The notes beneath the pieces are model-generated. The model had not been told where the DNA came from, searched no databases, and saw only the letters and a program-made list of their open reading frames with translations. The position numbers and the translations under genes were made by a program. Shown in pieces: positions 6,005 to 12,470 of a DNA stretch of 23,651 bases (position 1 is its first letter; the number at the start of each line of letters is the position of its first letter). Origin of the DNA: Chloroflexota bacterium (lineage in GTDB: Bacteria; Chloroflexota; Dehalococcoidia; UBA2979); contig QWJG01000009.1 of assembly GCA_009391845.1 (NCBI GenBank), forward strand, positions 1-23,651. The letters run 5' to 3'.

Positions 6005-7630
6005 ATGCCAAACGAGCCCGTAGGCGTCTTGATCATCGGTGCCGGTGCATCCGGCGGTGCCTTCGCCTGGAGCATCGCCGACGCCGGCATGTCCGTCCTC
6101 TGCCTCGAGCAGGGCCCGTGGATGCGGCAGTCCGACTACCCCACCAACACCATGGACTGGGAGTCCCGCGGCGCCACCGAGTTCTCCCCCAACCCCAACA
6201 CCCGCATCACCGCGCGTGAGGGCACAACCGGGGGCCCCGCCGACTACCCAGTTAACGCCGACGGCACCCCGATCAAGCCCGTCATGTTCAACGCCGTCGG
6301 CGGCAGCACCATCCTCTGGGCCGCCCACTTCCCCAGGTTCACCCCGCGCGACTTCCGAGTCCGCACCGACGACGGCGTCGCCGACGACTGGCCAATCACC
6401 TACGAAACCCTCGAACCCTTCTACGCCCTCAACGACCAGATGACCGGCGTCTCCGGCCTCGCCGGCGACCCCGCCTACCCGTACCACGAACCCCCGCTGC
6501 CACCCCTGCCAATCGGCGCCACCGGCAACGCCCTCGCCCGAGGTTTTGAAAAGCTCGGCTGGCACTGGTGGCCCTCCGACAGCGCGATCATTTCGCAGAA
6601 CTACAACGGCCGCGAAGCCTGCATCAACCTCTCCTCCTGCGGCTCCGGCTGCACCCATGGGGCGAAGGCCAGCACCGACATCACCTACTGGCCGTACGCC
6701 CAGCGCAAAGGCGTCGAGCTCCGAACCGGCTGCCGCGTCCGCGAGATCACCGTCGGCGAGAACGGCATGGCCGACGGCGTCCGCTACTACGACGAGGACG
6801 GCGTCCTCCAGGAGCAAAAGGCCGAAATCGTCGTCGTCGCCTCCAATGGGATCGGCACGCCTCGGCTGCTGCTCAACTCCGCCAGCGAGCGGCACCCCGA
6901 CGGCCTCGCCAACAGCAGCGGCCTCGTCGGCAAGAACCTGATGTTCCACCCCTACGCCCGCATCCGCGGCGTCTTCCCCGAACCGATGGAAGGCAAAGGC
7001 CCCGGCGGCTGCTCCATCTGGAGCCACGAGTTCTACGAGACCGACCGCTCCCGAGGCTTCGTCCGCGGCTACTCCTACGAGATGTCGCGCGGCGCCGGCC
7101 CCGCCGCCACCGCCGTCGGCGGCGCCGCCCGTGGCGACATCCCCTGGGGCCCCGGCCACCACGACGCCTTCGACGCCCTCCACAACCACACCGCCGGCAT
7201 GGTCGGCATCACCGAAGACCTCCCTGACGAAGCCAACACCGTCACCCTCGACCCCGACCTGAAGGACAGCAGCGGCATCCCCGCCCCGAAGATCACCTAC
7301 ACCCTCAGCGAGAACAGCCGCCGCCAGCTCGCCCACGCCGTCGAGCGCGGCGACGAAGTCCTCCGCGCCGCCGGAGCCACCGACACCTGGTTCGAATCCC
7401 CCATCGAGCAGGCCGGCTGGCACCTGATGGGCACCGCCCGCATGGGCACCGACCCGAAGACCTCGGTGGTCAACGAGTGGGGGCGCTCCCACGACGTGAA
7501 GAACCTCTTCATTATCGACGGCAGCATCTTCGTCACCTCGGCGGGTGTGAACCCCACCTCGACGATCCAGGCGCTCGCGCTCTACATCGCCGACTCGATC
7601 AAGCGGAACATCGGGAACCTGTTCGACTGA
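6005..7630 (+). CDS. GMC-family FAD-dependent oxidoreductase
   Basis: A 541-residue flavoprotein from ATG 6005. The FAD-binding GAGASGG (12-18) lies right at the N-terminus, as the family requires, and the promoter just upstream supports this start over GTG 5651. Other signs are NAVGGSTILWAAHFPR, a Cys cluster C206-x5-C212-x3-C216 in CINLSSCGSGC followed by THGAKAST, IGTPRLLLNS, and the C-terminal GMC active site with H473 (GWHLMGTARMG) and N516 (GVNPTSTIQALAL). The Cys cluster and the partner gene point to the gluconate/sorbitol dehydrogenase-like branch, which oxidises an alcohol or sugar and passes electrons to a membrane carrier. The substrate cannot be determined. Its TGA overlaps the next ATG (TGATG). 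Confidence 0.93.
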   Translation: MPNEPVGVLIIGAGASGGAFAWSIADAGMSVLCLEQGPWMRQSDYPTNTMDWESRGATEFSPNPNTRITAREGTTGGPADYPVNADGTPIKPVMFNAVGGSTILWAAHFPRFTPRDFRVRTDDGVADDWPITYETLEPFYALNDQMTGVSGLAGDPAYPYHEPPLPPLPIGATGNALARGFEKLGWHWWPSDSAIISQNYNGREACINLSSCGSGCTHGAKASTDITYWPYAQRKGVELRTGCRVREITVGENGMADGVRYYDEDGVLQEQKAEIVVVASNGIGTPRLLLNSASERHPDGLANSSGLVGKNLMFHPYARIRGVFPEPMEGKGPGGCSIWSHEFYETDRSRGFVRGYSYEMSRGAGPAATAVGGAARGDIPWGPGHHDAFDALHNHTAGMVGITEDLPDEANTVTLDPDLKDSSGIPAPKITYTLSENSRRQLAHAVERGDEVLRAAGATDTWFESPIEQAGWHLMGTARMGTDPKTSVVNEWGRSHDVKNLFIIDGSIFVTSAGVNPTSTIQALALYIADSIKRNIGNLFD

Positions 7631-8076
7631 TGAGCACAGACACCGCCGCCCACCCCGCGCTCGACGACACCGCCTTCTTCGCCGCGTTCGTCGACACGCT
7701 GATCCCGCCCAGTGCCGCGTCCGAATCGCGTGGCAAGCTCCCCGGCGCCGGTAGTCTCGGACTCGCTCCGGGCGTGGCGGCCGCGATCCGGTCGAGCGCC
7801 CAGCTCGCGCCGGTCGTCGAGGCCGGGTTGGCGGCGATCCGCAGCGAGGGCTTCGCAGCCCTCGAACTCTCGCGGCGCGTCGAACTGGTCGAAGCCCAAC
7901 TCACCGCGCATCCGGATTTGATCCGCGCGGTCACGACGCCGCTCTACTACGCCTACTACCAGCACCCGACGGTGCTGATTGGCCTCGGAGTGCCGCCCCG
8001 CCCGCCGTTCCCGGAGGGGTACGAGGTCGAGGCGACCGACCCGGAGCTGTTGGCCCTGCTTCGCTCTCGCGCGTAG
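7630..8076 (+). CDS. gluconate 2-dehydrogenase subunit 3-like small partner
   Basis: A 148-residue protein whose ATG shares one base with the GMC stop codon, which implies translational coupling and a 1:1 partnership. FFAAFVDTLIPP followed by PGAGSLGLAPGVAAAI is the signature of the gluconate dehydrogenase subunit 3 family, the small subunit of membrane-associated GMC dehydrogenases. Classical members carry a Tat leader that helps export the flavoprotein. None is visible here, so the complex may stay in the cytoplasm. The 3' end converges on recO with 22 nt between stops. Family assignment is moderately strong. Confidence 0.75.
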   Translation: MSTDTAAHPALDDTAFFAAFVDTLIPPSAASESRGKLPGAGSLGLAPGVAAAIRSSAQLAPVVEAGLAAIRSEGFAALELSRRVELVEAQLTAHPDLIRAVTTPLYYAYYQHPTVLIGLGVPPRPPFPEGYEVEATDPELLALLRSRA

Positions 8077-8086
8077 CCGCCGCGAG
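8066..8086. terminator. candidate hairpin between convergent genes
   Basis: CTCGCG (8066-8071) and CGCGAG (8081-8086) pair around a 9-nt loop that contains the stop codon of the subunit-3 gene. The position between converging genes suits a bidirectional terminator, but there is no U tract. Confidence 0.3.
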
Positions 8087-8098
8087 CACCCTCGTCGG

Positions 8099-8920
8099 CT
8101 AGTCCGCTAGCTCCGAACTCGCCGGGACCGCCGGCACCTCGGGCAGCATCGCGGACACCACACGGCGCGACTCCGACACGAACGAGGCCGACTTCAGCTC
8201 CCGTTCCGCCTGGGCGCGCACGAACTCGTGCATCACCTGTTCCAGGCGGCCCGCCAGATCCGGATCGATGCGGATGCGGCCCGCCTCCTCGTAAGGCAGC
8301 GCCTGGAAGGCGCGGAGCACGCGCAGCACGCGCGGATCGAGGGCGATCGCTTCGGGGTGCTTGGTGAGCGCAGCACGGCTGACGACGCCGCCGCCTCGGT
8401 GGGTCCAGTAGGCGTCGTTGGCGTCGACGGGCGCGCCGGTTTCGAGGCAGTTCTCAAGCTCGGGTCGGAAGCCGGTGGCGGTGAGTAGGCCGAGTTCGTA
8501 GCGCCGGGTAACAAGCTGCACGCCGTCGCCGCGCGCGAGCCGGCGCAGCGACGCCTCGAGGAGTTCATAGACCTCGAGGGCGTCTTCGTGCTCGACGGTG
8601 AAGCGGTCGGCGAGCTCCAGCAGGTACATGGCGGTGCTGAGCTGCTCGAGGTCGCGGTGGAGCACGAGGAACGGCTCGACGGTCTGCGCCTGCGTGACGA
8701 TGTCGAGCGACCGGCCGTGGGCGAGGACGATCTCGGAGAGCGTGAGCGGTTCGAGGTGGCCGGCCATTTTGCTGCGGGAGCGGAGGAGGCCCTTGGCGAC
8801 GACGTCGATCTTGCCTCGGTGGGGGGTGAGGAGGGTGATGATGCGATCGGCGTCACCGAGGCGGCGGTGTTTGAGAATGATGGCAGTGGTTTTGGTGACG
8901 CGGGGGATGCGGGATGGCAT
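8099..8920 (-). CDS. recO: DNA repair protein RecO
   Basis: A 273-residue RecO. The N-terminal OB-fold reads TKTTAIILKHRRLGDADRI, then LTPHRGKIDVVAKG, followed by the helical domain. RecO binds SSB-coated single-stranded DNA and, with RecR, loads RecA at gaps. The zinc-finger loop found in many RecO proteins is reduced: in GFRPELENCLETG only one Cys remains where four are usual, so no zinc site is expected. An open frame extends to 9052, but the extra residues are Pro/Ser-rich filler. ATG 8920 is preferred because the OB-fold begins about 8 residues later. There is no Shine-Dalgarno; a TACCCT box lies 6 nt upstream. Confidence 0.93.
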   Translation of the reverse strand: MPSRIPRVTKTTAIILKHRRLGDADRIITLLTPHRGKIDVVAKGLLRSRSKMAGHLEPLTLSEIVLAHGRSLDIVTQAQTVEPFLVLHRDLEQLSTAMYLLELADRFTVEHEDALEVYELLEASLRRLARGDGVQLVTRRYELGLLTATGFRPELENCLETGAPVDANDAYWTHRGGGVVSRAALTKHPEAIALDPRVLRVLRAFQALPYEEAGRIRIDPDLAGRLEQVMHEFVRAQAERELKSASFVSESRRVVSAMLPEVPAVPASSELAD

Positions 8921-8926
8921 TGGTTG

Positions 8927-8932
8927 AGGGTA
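8927..8932 (-). promoter_or_regulatory. possible -10 box giving a leaderless recO mRNA
   Basis: TACCCT on the minus strand ends 6 nt before the recO ATG, the same spacing as at the GMC gene. No convincing -35 box is seen at 16-18 nt, so this is tentative. Confidence 0.3.
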
Positions 8933-9028
8933 GCGCCTTGGACTTCCTCCGGGATGGGGCACGGGACTCGGATTGATCGGGCTGGTTCGGGGCGTGATTG
9001 AGTGAGCGGCGGACGGTGGAGCGGTTGA

Positions 9029-9045
9029 GCGACCTCGGTGGTCGC
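9029..9045. repeat. inverted repeat GCGACC/GGTCGC
   Basis: A perfect 6-bp stem (9029-9034 and 9040-9045) with a 5-nt loop, upstream of recO. It could be an operator or an RNA hairpin. No T tract is present. Confidence 0.5.
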
Positions 9046-9072
9046 GAACCAATCGGCGGCTCCGCCCCCGCG

Positions 9073-9103
9073 CCCCCGGCCGGGGGGCTCCAGGTCGCCC
9101 CCC
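9073..9103. repeat. overlapping palindrome and G6/C6 hairpin, mutually exclusive
   Basis: Positions 9073-9086 form a perfect 14-nt palindrome (CCCCCGG/CCGGGGG). Its right arm shares bases with GGGGGG (9082-9087), which can instead pair with CCCCCC (9098-9103) around a 10-nt loop. The two folds compete. On the minus strand the block also carries four runs of five or more Gs, a possible G-quadruplex. Confidence 0.6.
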
Positions 9104-9290
9104 AGCGCCCCCTACCTAAACCCGGGGCGTGAGGGCCTCGGGTGATTCGTGGCTTGGCCTCCGGGCGGATGGGCGAATTCGTGGGGATGCCGATCGGTGG
9201 ATCAGGAACTGCGCTTCGCCGGGCGGTGATGGGGGTAGGTGGGGCGTTCGTCCGGACCGCCGAAAGGAGCCGGCGACTGACCCGCGCCAG

Positions 9291-9311
9291 CCGGAAGCCG
9301 GAAGCCGGAAG
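9291..9311 (+). repeat. three tandem copies of CCGGAAG
   Basis: Exact 7-bp units sit at 9291, 9298 and 9305 in non-coding sequence. This is a small potential variable-number repeat. Confidence 0.85.
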
Positions 9312-9348
9312 ATGGAGGAACAGAGCACTCCCGCCTCAACGGCGACGC

Positions 9349-9383
9349 TGGCCACAGACGGCCACCTCCGGCGCGAACGGAGG
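9349..9383 (-). terminator. paired hairpins just after recR
   Basis: On the minus strand the first hairpin after the recR stop pairs CCTCCG with CGGAGG (9365-9383, 7-nt loop). A second pairs TGGCC with GGCCA (9349-9364, 6-nt loop). Their position right behind the stop suits a terminator for dnaX-recR, though no U tract follows. Confidence 0.4.
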
Positions 9384-9385
9384 GG

Positions 9386-10015
9386 CTAGACCTGCTGGCG
9401 GAACTCGAGGGCGCGGCCGAGGGTGACGTCGTCGGCGTATTCGAGGTCAGCGCCGGCGGGGAGGCCGCGAGCGAGGCGCGTGACGGAGAGGCCTAGCGGC
9501 TGGAGCAAACGACCGAGGTACATGGACGTCGCTTCGCCCTCGAGGTTGGGGTTGGTGGCGACGATGACCTCGACGACCTCCGTATCGACGTCGCGGATGC
9601 GGGTCAGTAGTTCGGCGATCTTGAGCTCCTCGGGACCAATGCCGTCCGAGGGCGAGATGACGCCGTGGAGGACGTGGTAGAGGCCGCGGAAGCCGCCGGT
9701 GCGTTCGATCGCCTGGACATCGAGGGGTTCTTCGACGACGCAAATGATGGTGCGGTCGCGCGCTGTATCGAGGCAAATCCGGCACGGGTTGGTGTCGGTG
9801 AGGTTCTGGCAGCGCTGGCAGAGCACGATCGATCGCTTGACCTCGATGAGCGCCTCGGCGAGGTCGACGGCTTCTTCCTCCGGGGCGCGGAGGACGTGGT
9901 AAGCCAGGCGCTGTGCGCTCTTCGGGCCGATGCCCGGCAGCCGGTGGAATGCCTCGATGAGGCGATTGATGGGGGAAGCGGCGGCGCCACCGTGCTGGCC
10001 GTTGCGGTCGTTCAC
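9386..10015 (-). CDS. recR: recombination mediator RecR
   Basis: A 209-residue RecR of normal length. Order: an N-terminal helix-hairpin-helix region (FHRLPGIGPKSAQRLAYH, about 23-40), a Cys4 zinc finger at C66, C69, C78 and C81, a Toprim domain starting at CVVEEPLDV (about 92-100), and the C-terminal GLPAGADLEYADDVTLGRAL. RecR forms a DNA-clamping ring and works with RecO to place RecA on SSB-covered gaps. It starts with GTG, 7 nt downstream of the dnaX stop, so the two are surely co-transcribed, as in many bacteria. Confidence 0.97.
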   Translation of the reverse strand: MNDRNGQHGGAAASPINRLIEAFHRLPGIGPKSAQRLAYHVLRAPEEEAVDLAEALIEVKRSIVLCQRCQNLTDTNPCRICLDTARDRTIICVVEEPLDVQAIERTGGFRGLYHVLHGVISPSDGIGPEELKIAELLTRIRDVDTEVVEVIVATNPNLEGEATSMYLGRLLQPLGLSVTRLARGLPAGADLEYADDVTLGRALEFRQQV

Positions 10016-10022
10016 GGGCGGC

Positions 10023-11786
10023 TCAGTTCCGATCCTCGATCACCACGGCACCCAGTTCGCTCGCTTCGTCGACGAGATGGCCGCCAGCCGTCTTCGGGGA
10101 GGGCGCGGGACCGGTGTCGCTCATCTCTTCCCAGACCACCGGCTGCACCTGGAGTTCGCGGTTGGCGACCTGCGAGACGGCCTGGGTGACCGCCTTGAGC
10201 AGCGCACCGCCGTCGTTCTCGCGCATCTGCTCGACGTGGTTGGGGTAGCGGAAGCCGATCTGGACAGTGTCGCCGTCGATCGACTTGAGGAACGCGGCTG
10301 TAAGGAAGGCACCGGCCTTGAAGTTGAGCTTCTTTGCGGCTGCACGGATCTCTTCCCAGTTCGCGCGGAGCGTTTCCAACTCGACCGACACGTCGCCGGC
10401 GTCCGGCGGCACGAACGGTGCCGGGGCCGCGGCGGCAGGCGTTGGCGGTGCGGGTGGCGCGTCCGAGGGTGGGCCACCCTGTGCTCCGGCCGGCGTGCGT
10501 TGTCCGTTCTGTGGTGCGGCTCCGCGCGGCCCGTTCTGTGGCGGCGCACCGCGAGGGCCGCCCTGCTGCGGCGCGCCACGCCGCTGCTGCGGCTGCTGGC
10601 GGTTCGGCTGCTGGGCCTGGTTGGGCCGTTGCTGCGCCGGTCCGCGCTGGGGGGCGGCGGGCGGTTGGTAGCCGCTGGGCGCGGACGCGCCAATCCCGGT
10701 ACAGAGCCCGGCGAAGGCGATCTCGGCTGGTAGCGAATCGTAGGCGTCGCCCGAGAAATCGAGGTCGCCGAACGCGGTGAGCGCCGCGACGATCTCCGTC
10801 GCGCGCACATCCGAGGTCATCTGCGTCAGCGCCTCGGCTTCCCCGTCGGCGAGGCCGAGCTGGTCGCCGGCACCGGCCTTGAGAAGCAACGCGCTGCGGA
10901 GGACGCCGACCACCTCGCGCATGAAGGGGCGCATCGACACGCCGTCGTCCCGCGCGGCGACGAGGGCGTTCAGCCCTGCCCCGAGATCGCGGTGGATCGC
11001 GGCGTTCGCGACGGCCTCGGTGCGCGCGTCGACGACGAGGCCGAGGCCCGCGCGGACGTTCTCCACCGTGAGCTGGCTGCCGTGGTAGGCGATGAGCTGG
11101 TCGAGCAGGTTCTCGGCGTCACGCAGCGAGCCGGTGGCCTGCCGCGCGATCAGCTCGTAGGCACCATCCTCGGCGGTCACGTTCTCCCGTCCGCCGACGA
11201 GTTCGAGGCGGGCGATGATGTTCTCGATCGTGTGGCGTCGGAAGTCAAACCGCTGGCACCGCGAGGAGATCGTGGCCGGGATGCGGTGGGGCTCGGTCGT
11301 CGCGAGGATAAAGATGACGTGCGGCGGCGGCTCCTCGAGCGTCTTCAGCAAGGCGTTGAACGCGGCGTCGGTGAGCATGTGCGCTTCGTCGATCAGATAG
11401 ACCTTGTAAGGGCCGAGGGCCGGCGAGTATCCGGCGTTCTCGCGGAGGTCGCGGATCTCGTCGATACCGCGGTTCGAGGCGGCGTCCAGCTCGATCAAAT
11501 CGAGCGCGCGGCCTTCGTCGTACGAGGCTTCACATTCGGGATCGGGAAGGCCGTTCGGACCGGGGCGGCAGTTGAGTGCCTTGGCCAGAATCCGGCCTGT
11601 CGAGGTCTTGCCGGTCCCGCGTGGGCCGGAGAAGAGGTAGGCGTGGGCCGGCGAGCCGGTGTCGACGACGTGCTGAAGCGTGGTGGTGACCGGCTCCTGG
11701 CCAACCACATCGGCGAAGTGCCGAGGCCGCCATTTCCGGTACAGCACCTGCTGGCGCTGCGGGTCCTGTGGTGCCTGCTGAACCAT
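10023..11786 (-). CDS. dnaX: DNA polymerase III subunit gamma/tau
   Basis: A 587-residue clamp-loader ATPase. It has Walker A GPRGTGKT (54-61), Walker B DEAH (133-136), sensor-1 TTEP (163-166) and the SRC arginine finger (R176). The zinc module is reduced: only C73 and C85 remain where family members usually have four Cys. After the AAA+ and collar domains comes a Pro/Gln/Gly/Arg-rich linker of about 95 residues with repeated GPRGAPPQN-like units, then a C-terminal domain (about 465-560) that would contact the polymerase. No A-rich slippery heptamer is visible in the linker, so a shorter gamma form made by frameshifting is not predicted. It heads the dnaX-recR unit behind an extended -10 promoter. 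Confidence 0.97.
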   Translation of the reverse strand: MVQQAPQDPQRQQVLYRKWRPRHFADVVGQEPVTTTLQHVVDTGSPAHAYLFSGPRGTGKTSTGRILAKALNCRPGPNGLPDPECEASYDEGRALDLIELDAASNRGIDEIRDLRENAGYSPALGPYKVYLIDEAHMLTDAAFNALLKTLEEPPPHVIFILATTEPHRIPATISSRCQRFDFRRHTIENIIARLELVGGRENVTAEDGAYELIARQATGSLRDAENLLDQLIAYHGSQLTVENVRAGLGLVVDARTEAVANAAIHRDLGAGLNALVAARDDGVSMRPFMREVVGVLRSALLLKAGAGDQLGLADGEAEALTQMTSDVRATEIVAALTAFGDLDFSGDAYDSLPAEIAFAGLCTGIGASAPSGYQPPAAPQRGPAQQRPNQAQQPNRQQPQQRRGAPQQGGPRGAPPQNGPRGAAPQNGQRTPAGAQGGPPSDAPPAPPTPAAAAPAPFVPPDAGDVSVELETLRANWEEIRAAAKKLNFKAGAFLTAAFLKSIDGDTVQIGFRYPNHVEQMRENDGGALLKAVTQAVSQVANRELQVQPVVWEEMSDTGPAPSPKTAGGHLVDEASELGAVVIEDRN

Positions 11787-11863
11787 GTCCCCCCAGGCAA
11801 GGGAACACGCGCTCGCACGACCAAGTCGGGTCGCCGAAGGTGCTCCGATGCGTGCCGCGGGCT

Positions 11864-11876
11864 CAGTGTAGCACTG
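11864..11876 (-). promoter_or_regulatory. extended -10 promoter candidate for dnaX-recR, inside an inverted repeat
   Basis: On the minus strand TGCTACACT (11865-11873) is an extended -10 element (TG-n-TACACT) about 80 nt before the dnaX ATG. It sits inside the perfect inverted repeat CAGTG-TAG-CACTG (11864-11876), which could let a regulator cover the box. No good -35 box is present, as is usual with an extended -10. Confidence 0.4.
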
Positions 11877-11944
11877 CTGTTCGGGTGCCCCACCCGTCGA
11901 AGAGGCGCCGTTTCAGGCCGGTCCTGCTCCGGATTCTCGCGGCG

Positions 11945-12427
11945 TCAGTGGGTGGGCGGGGCGTCCCAGATCGCGTGTACCCAGTCACCGAGCAGCGCCA
12001 CCTCGCGTGCCCGCATTGCCGCCGTGTCGTCGTCCGACTCGTGGTCGTAGCCGAGCAGATGGAGCACCCCGTGGGTCACGAGGTGCCGCAACTCCCGCTC
12101 GAGCGGCGTCCCGGTGACCGCGGCATTGCGCCCGGCCGCCGCCAGCGAGATCGCGATGTCACCGAGGTAGCCGCTCTCCTCGTCGTCCTCCTCGAGGTCG
12201 GGGAAGTCGTCGTCGTCCGTCGCCGGGAACGAGAGCACGTCCGTCGGTTCGTCGATCCCTCGATGGTCGCGGTTGAGCTGCTGGAGCAGGTCATCGCCCG
12301 CGATGCGGATCGTCAGCTCCGCATCGTCGATGTCGTCGCCGACGAGGGCGTCCACCGCGACCTGCCAGAGCAGATCGACGGAAACGTCGAGCGCGTCATC
12401 TACCTCGATTGAGACGAAGTTCGGCAT
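11945..12427 (-). CDS. ybeY: endoribonuclease / rRNA maturation factor YbeY
   Basis: A 160-residue YbeY. The metal site HGVLHLLGYDHE carries H119, H123 and H129, the three zinc ligands of this single-strand-specific RNase, which matures the 16S rRNA 3' end and helps in ribosome quality control. The upstream NRDHRGIDEPTDVLSFP motif is also typical. A very acidic insert (about 71-84, Asp/Glu-rich) lies between the motifs. The gene starts 43 nt after nuoN and probably rides on the nuo transcript. A strong hairpin lies just before its ATG and no Shine-Dalgarno is obvious. Confidence 0.96.
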   Translation of the reverse strand: MPNFVSIEVDDALDVSVDLLWQVAVDALVGDDIDDAELTIRIAGDDLLQQLNRDHRGIDEPTDVLSFPATDDDDFPDLEEDDEESGYLGDIAISLAAAGRNAAVTGTPLERELRHLVTHGVLHLLGYDHESDDDTAAMRAREVALLGDWVHAIWDAPPTH

Positions 12428-12435
12428 TGGTGGCA

Positions 12436-12465
12436 GGCGCGAACGGCCCTCGGAGGCCCCGCGCC
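12436..12465 (-). terminator. GC hairpin between nuoN and ybeY
   Basis: GGCGCG (12436-12441) pairs with CGCGCC (12460-12465), and inside it GGCC (12445-12448) pairs with GGCC (12455-12458). The structure ends 8 nt before the ybeY ATG. Without a U tract it may be an mRNA processing or attenuation point that lowers ybeY output relative to nuo. Confidence 0.4.
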
Positions 12466-12470
12466 GGAGC

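Larger units (their letters stand above)
8921..9385. other. 465-nt non-coding gap between recR and recO, rich in inverted repeats
   Basis: No plausible gene is present on either strand; the open frames here are Pro/Arg/Ser-rich GC artefacts. The gap holds hairpins at 9029-9045, 9082-9103, 9349-9364 and 9365-9383, a 14-nt palindrome at 9073-9086, a G-rich minus-strand block at about 9066-9115 and a 7-bp triplicate at 9291-9311. It separates the dnaX-recR transcript from recO. Confidence 0.6.

Noticed and set aside
5909..7492. 527-codon open frame antisense to the GMC gene
   Set aside because: Gly/Ala/Val/Asp-rich composition with no motif. It is the usual mirror frame of a GC-rich gene whose codons end in C.
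8921..9052. RecO extended to 317 residues
   Set aside because: The extra N-terminus is Pro/Ser/Arg filler. The OB fold starts right after ATG 8920.
10300..10620. Programmed frameshift in dnaX giving a gamma form
   Set aside because: No A-rich slippery heptamer is present. The only short A run (AAAGAAG near 10330) is not a slippery site.
11787..11944. SRP (4.5S) RNA upstream of dnaX
   Set aside because: Small RNA genes can lie here, but the conserved apical-loop sequence of SRP RNA is not found on either strand.
10992..12050. 352-codon plus-strand frame across dnaX and ybeY
   Set aside because: It is antisense to clear dnaX and ybeY motifs and has no recognisable domain.
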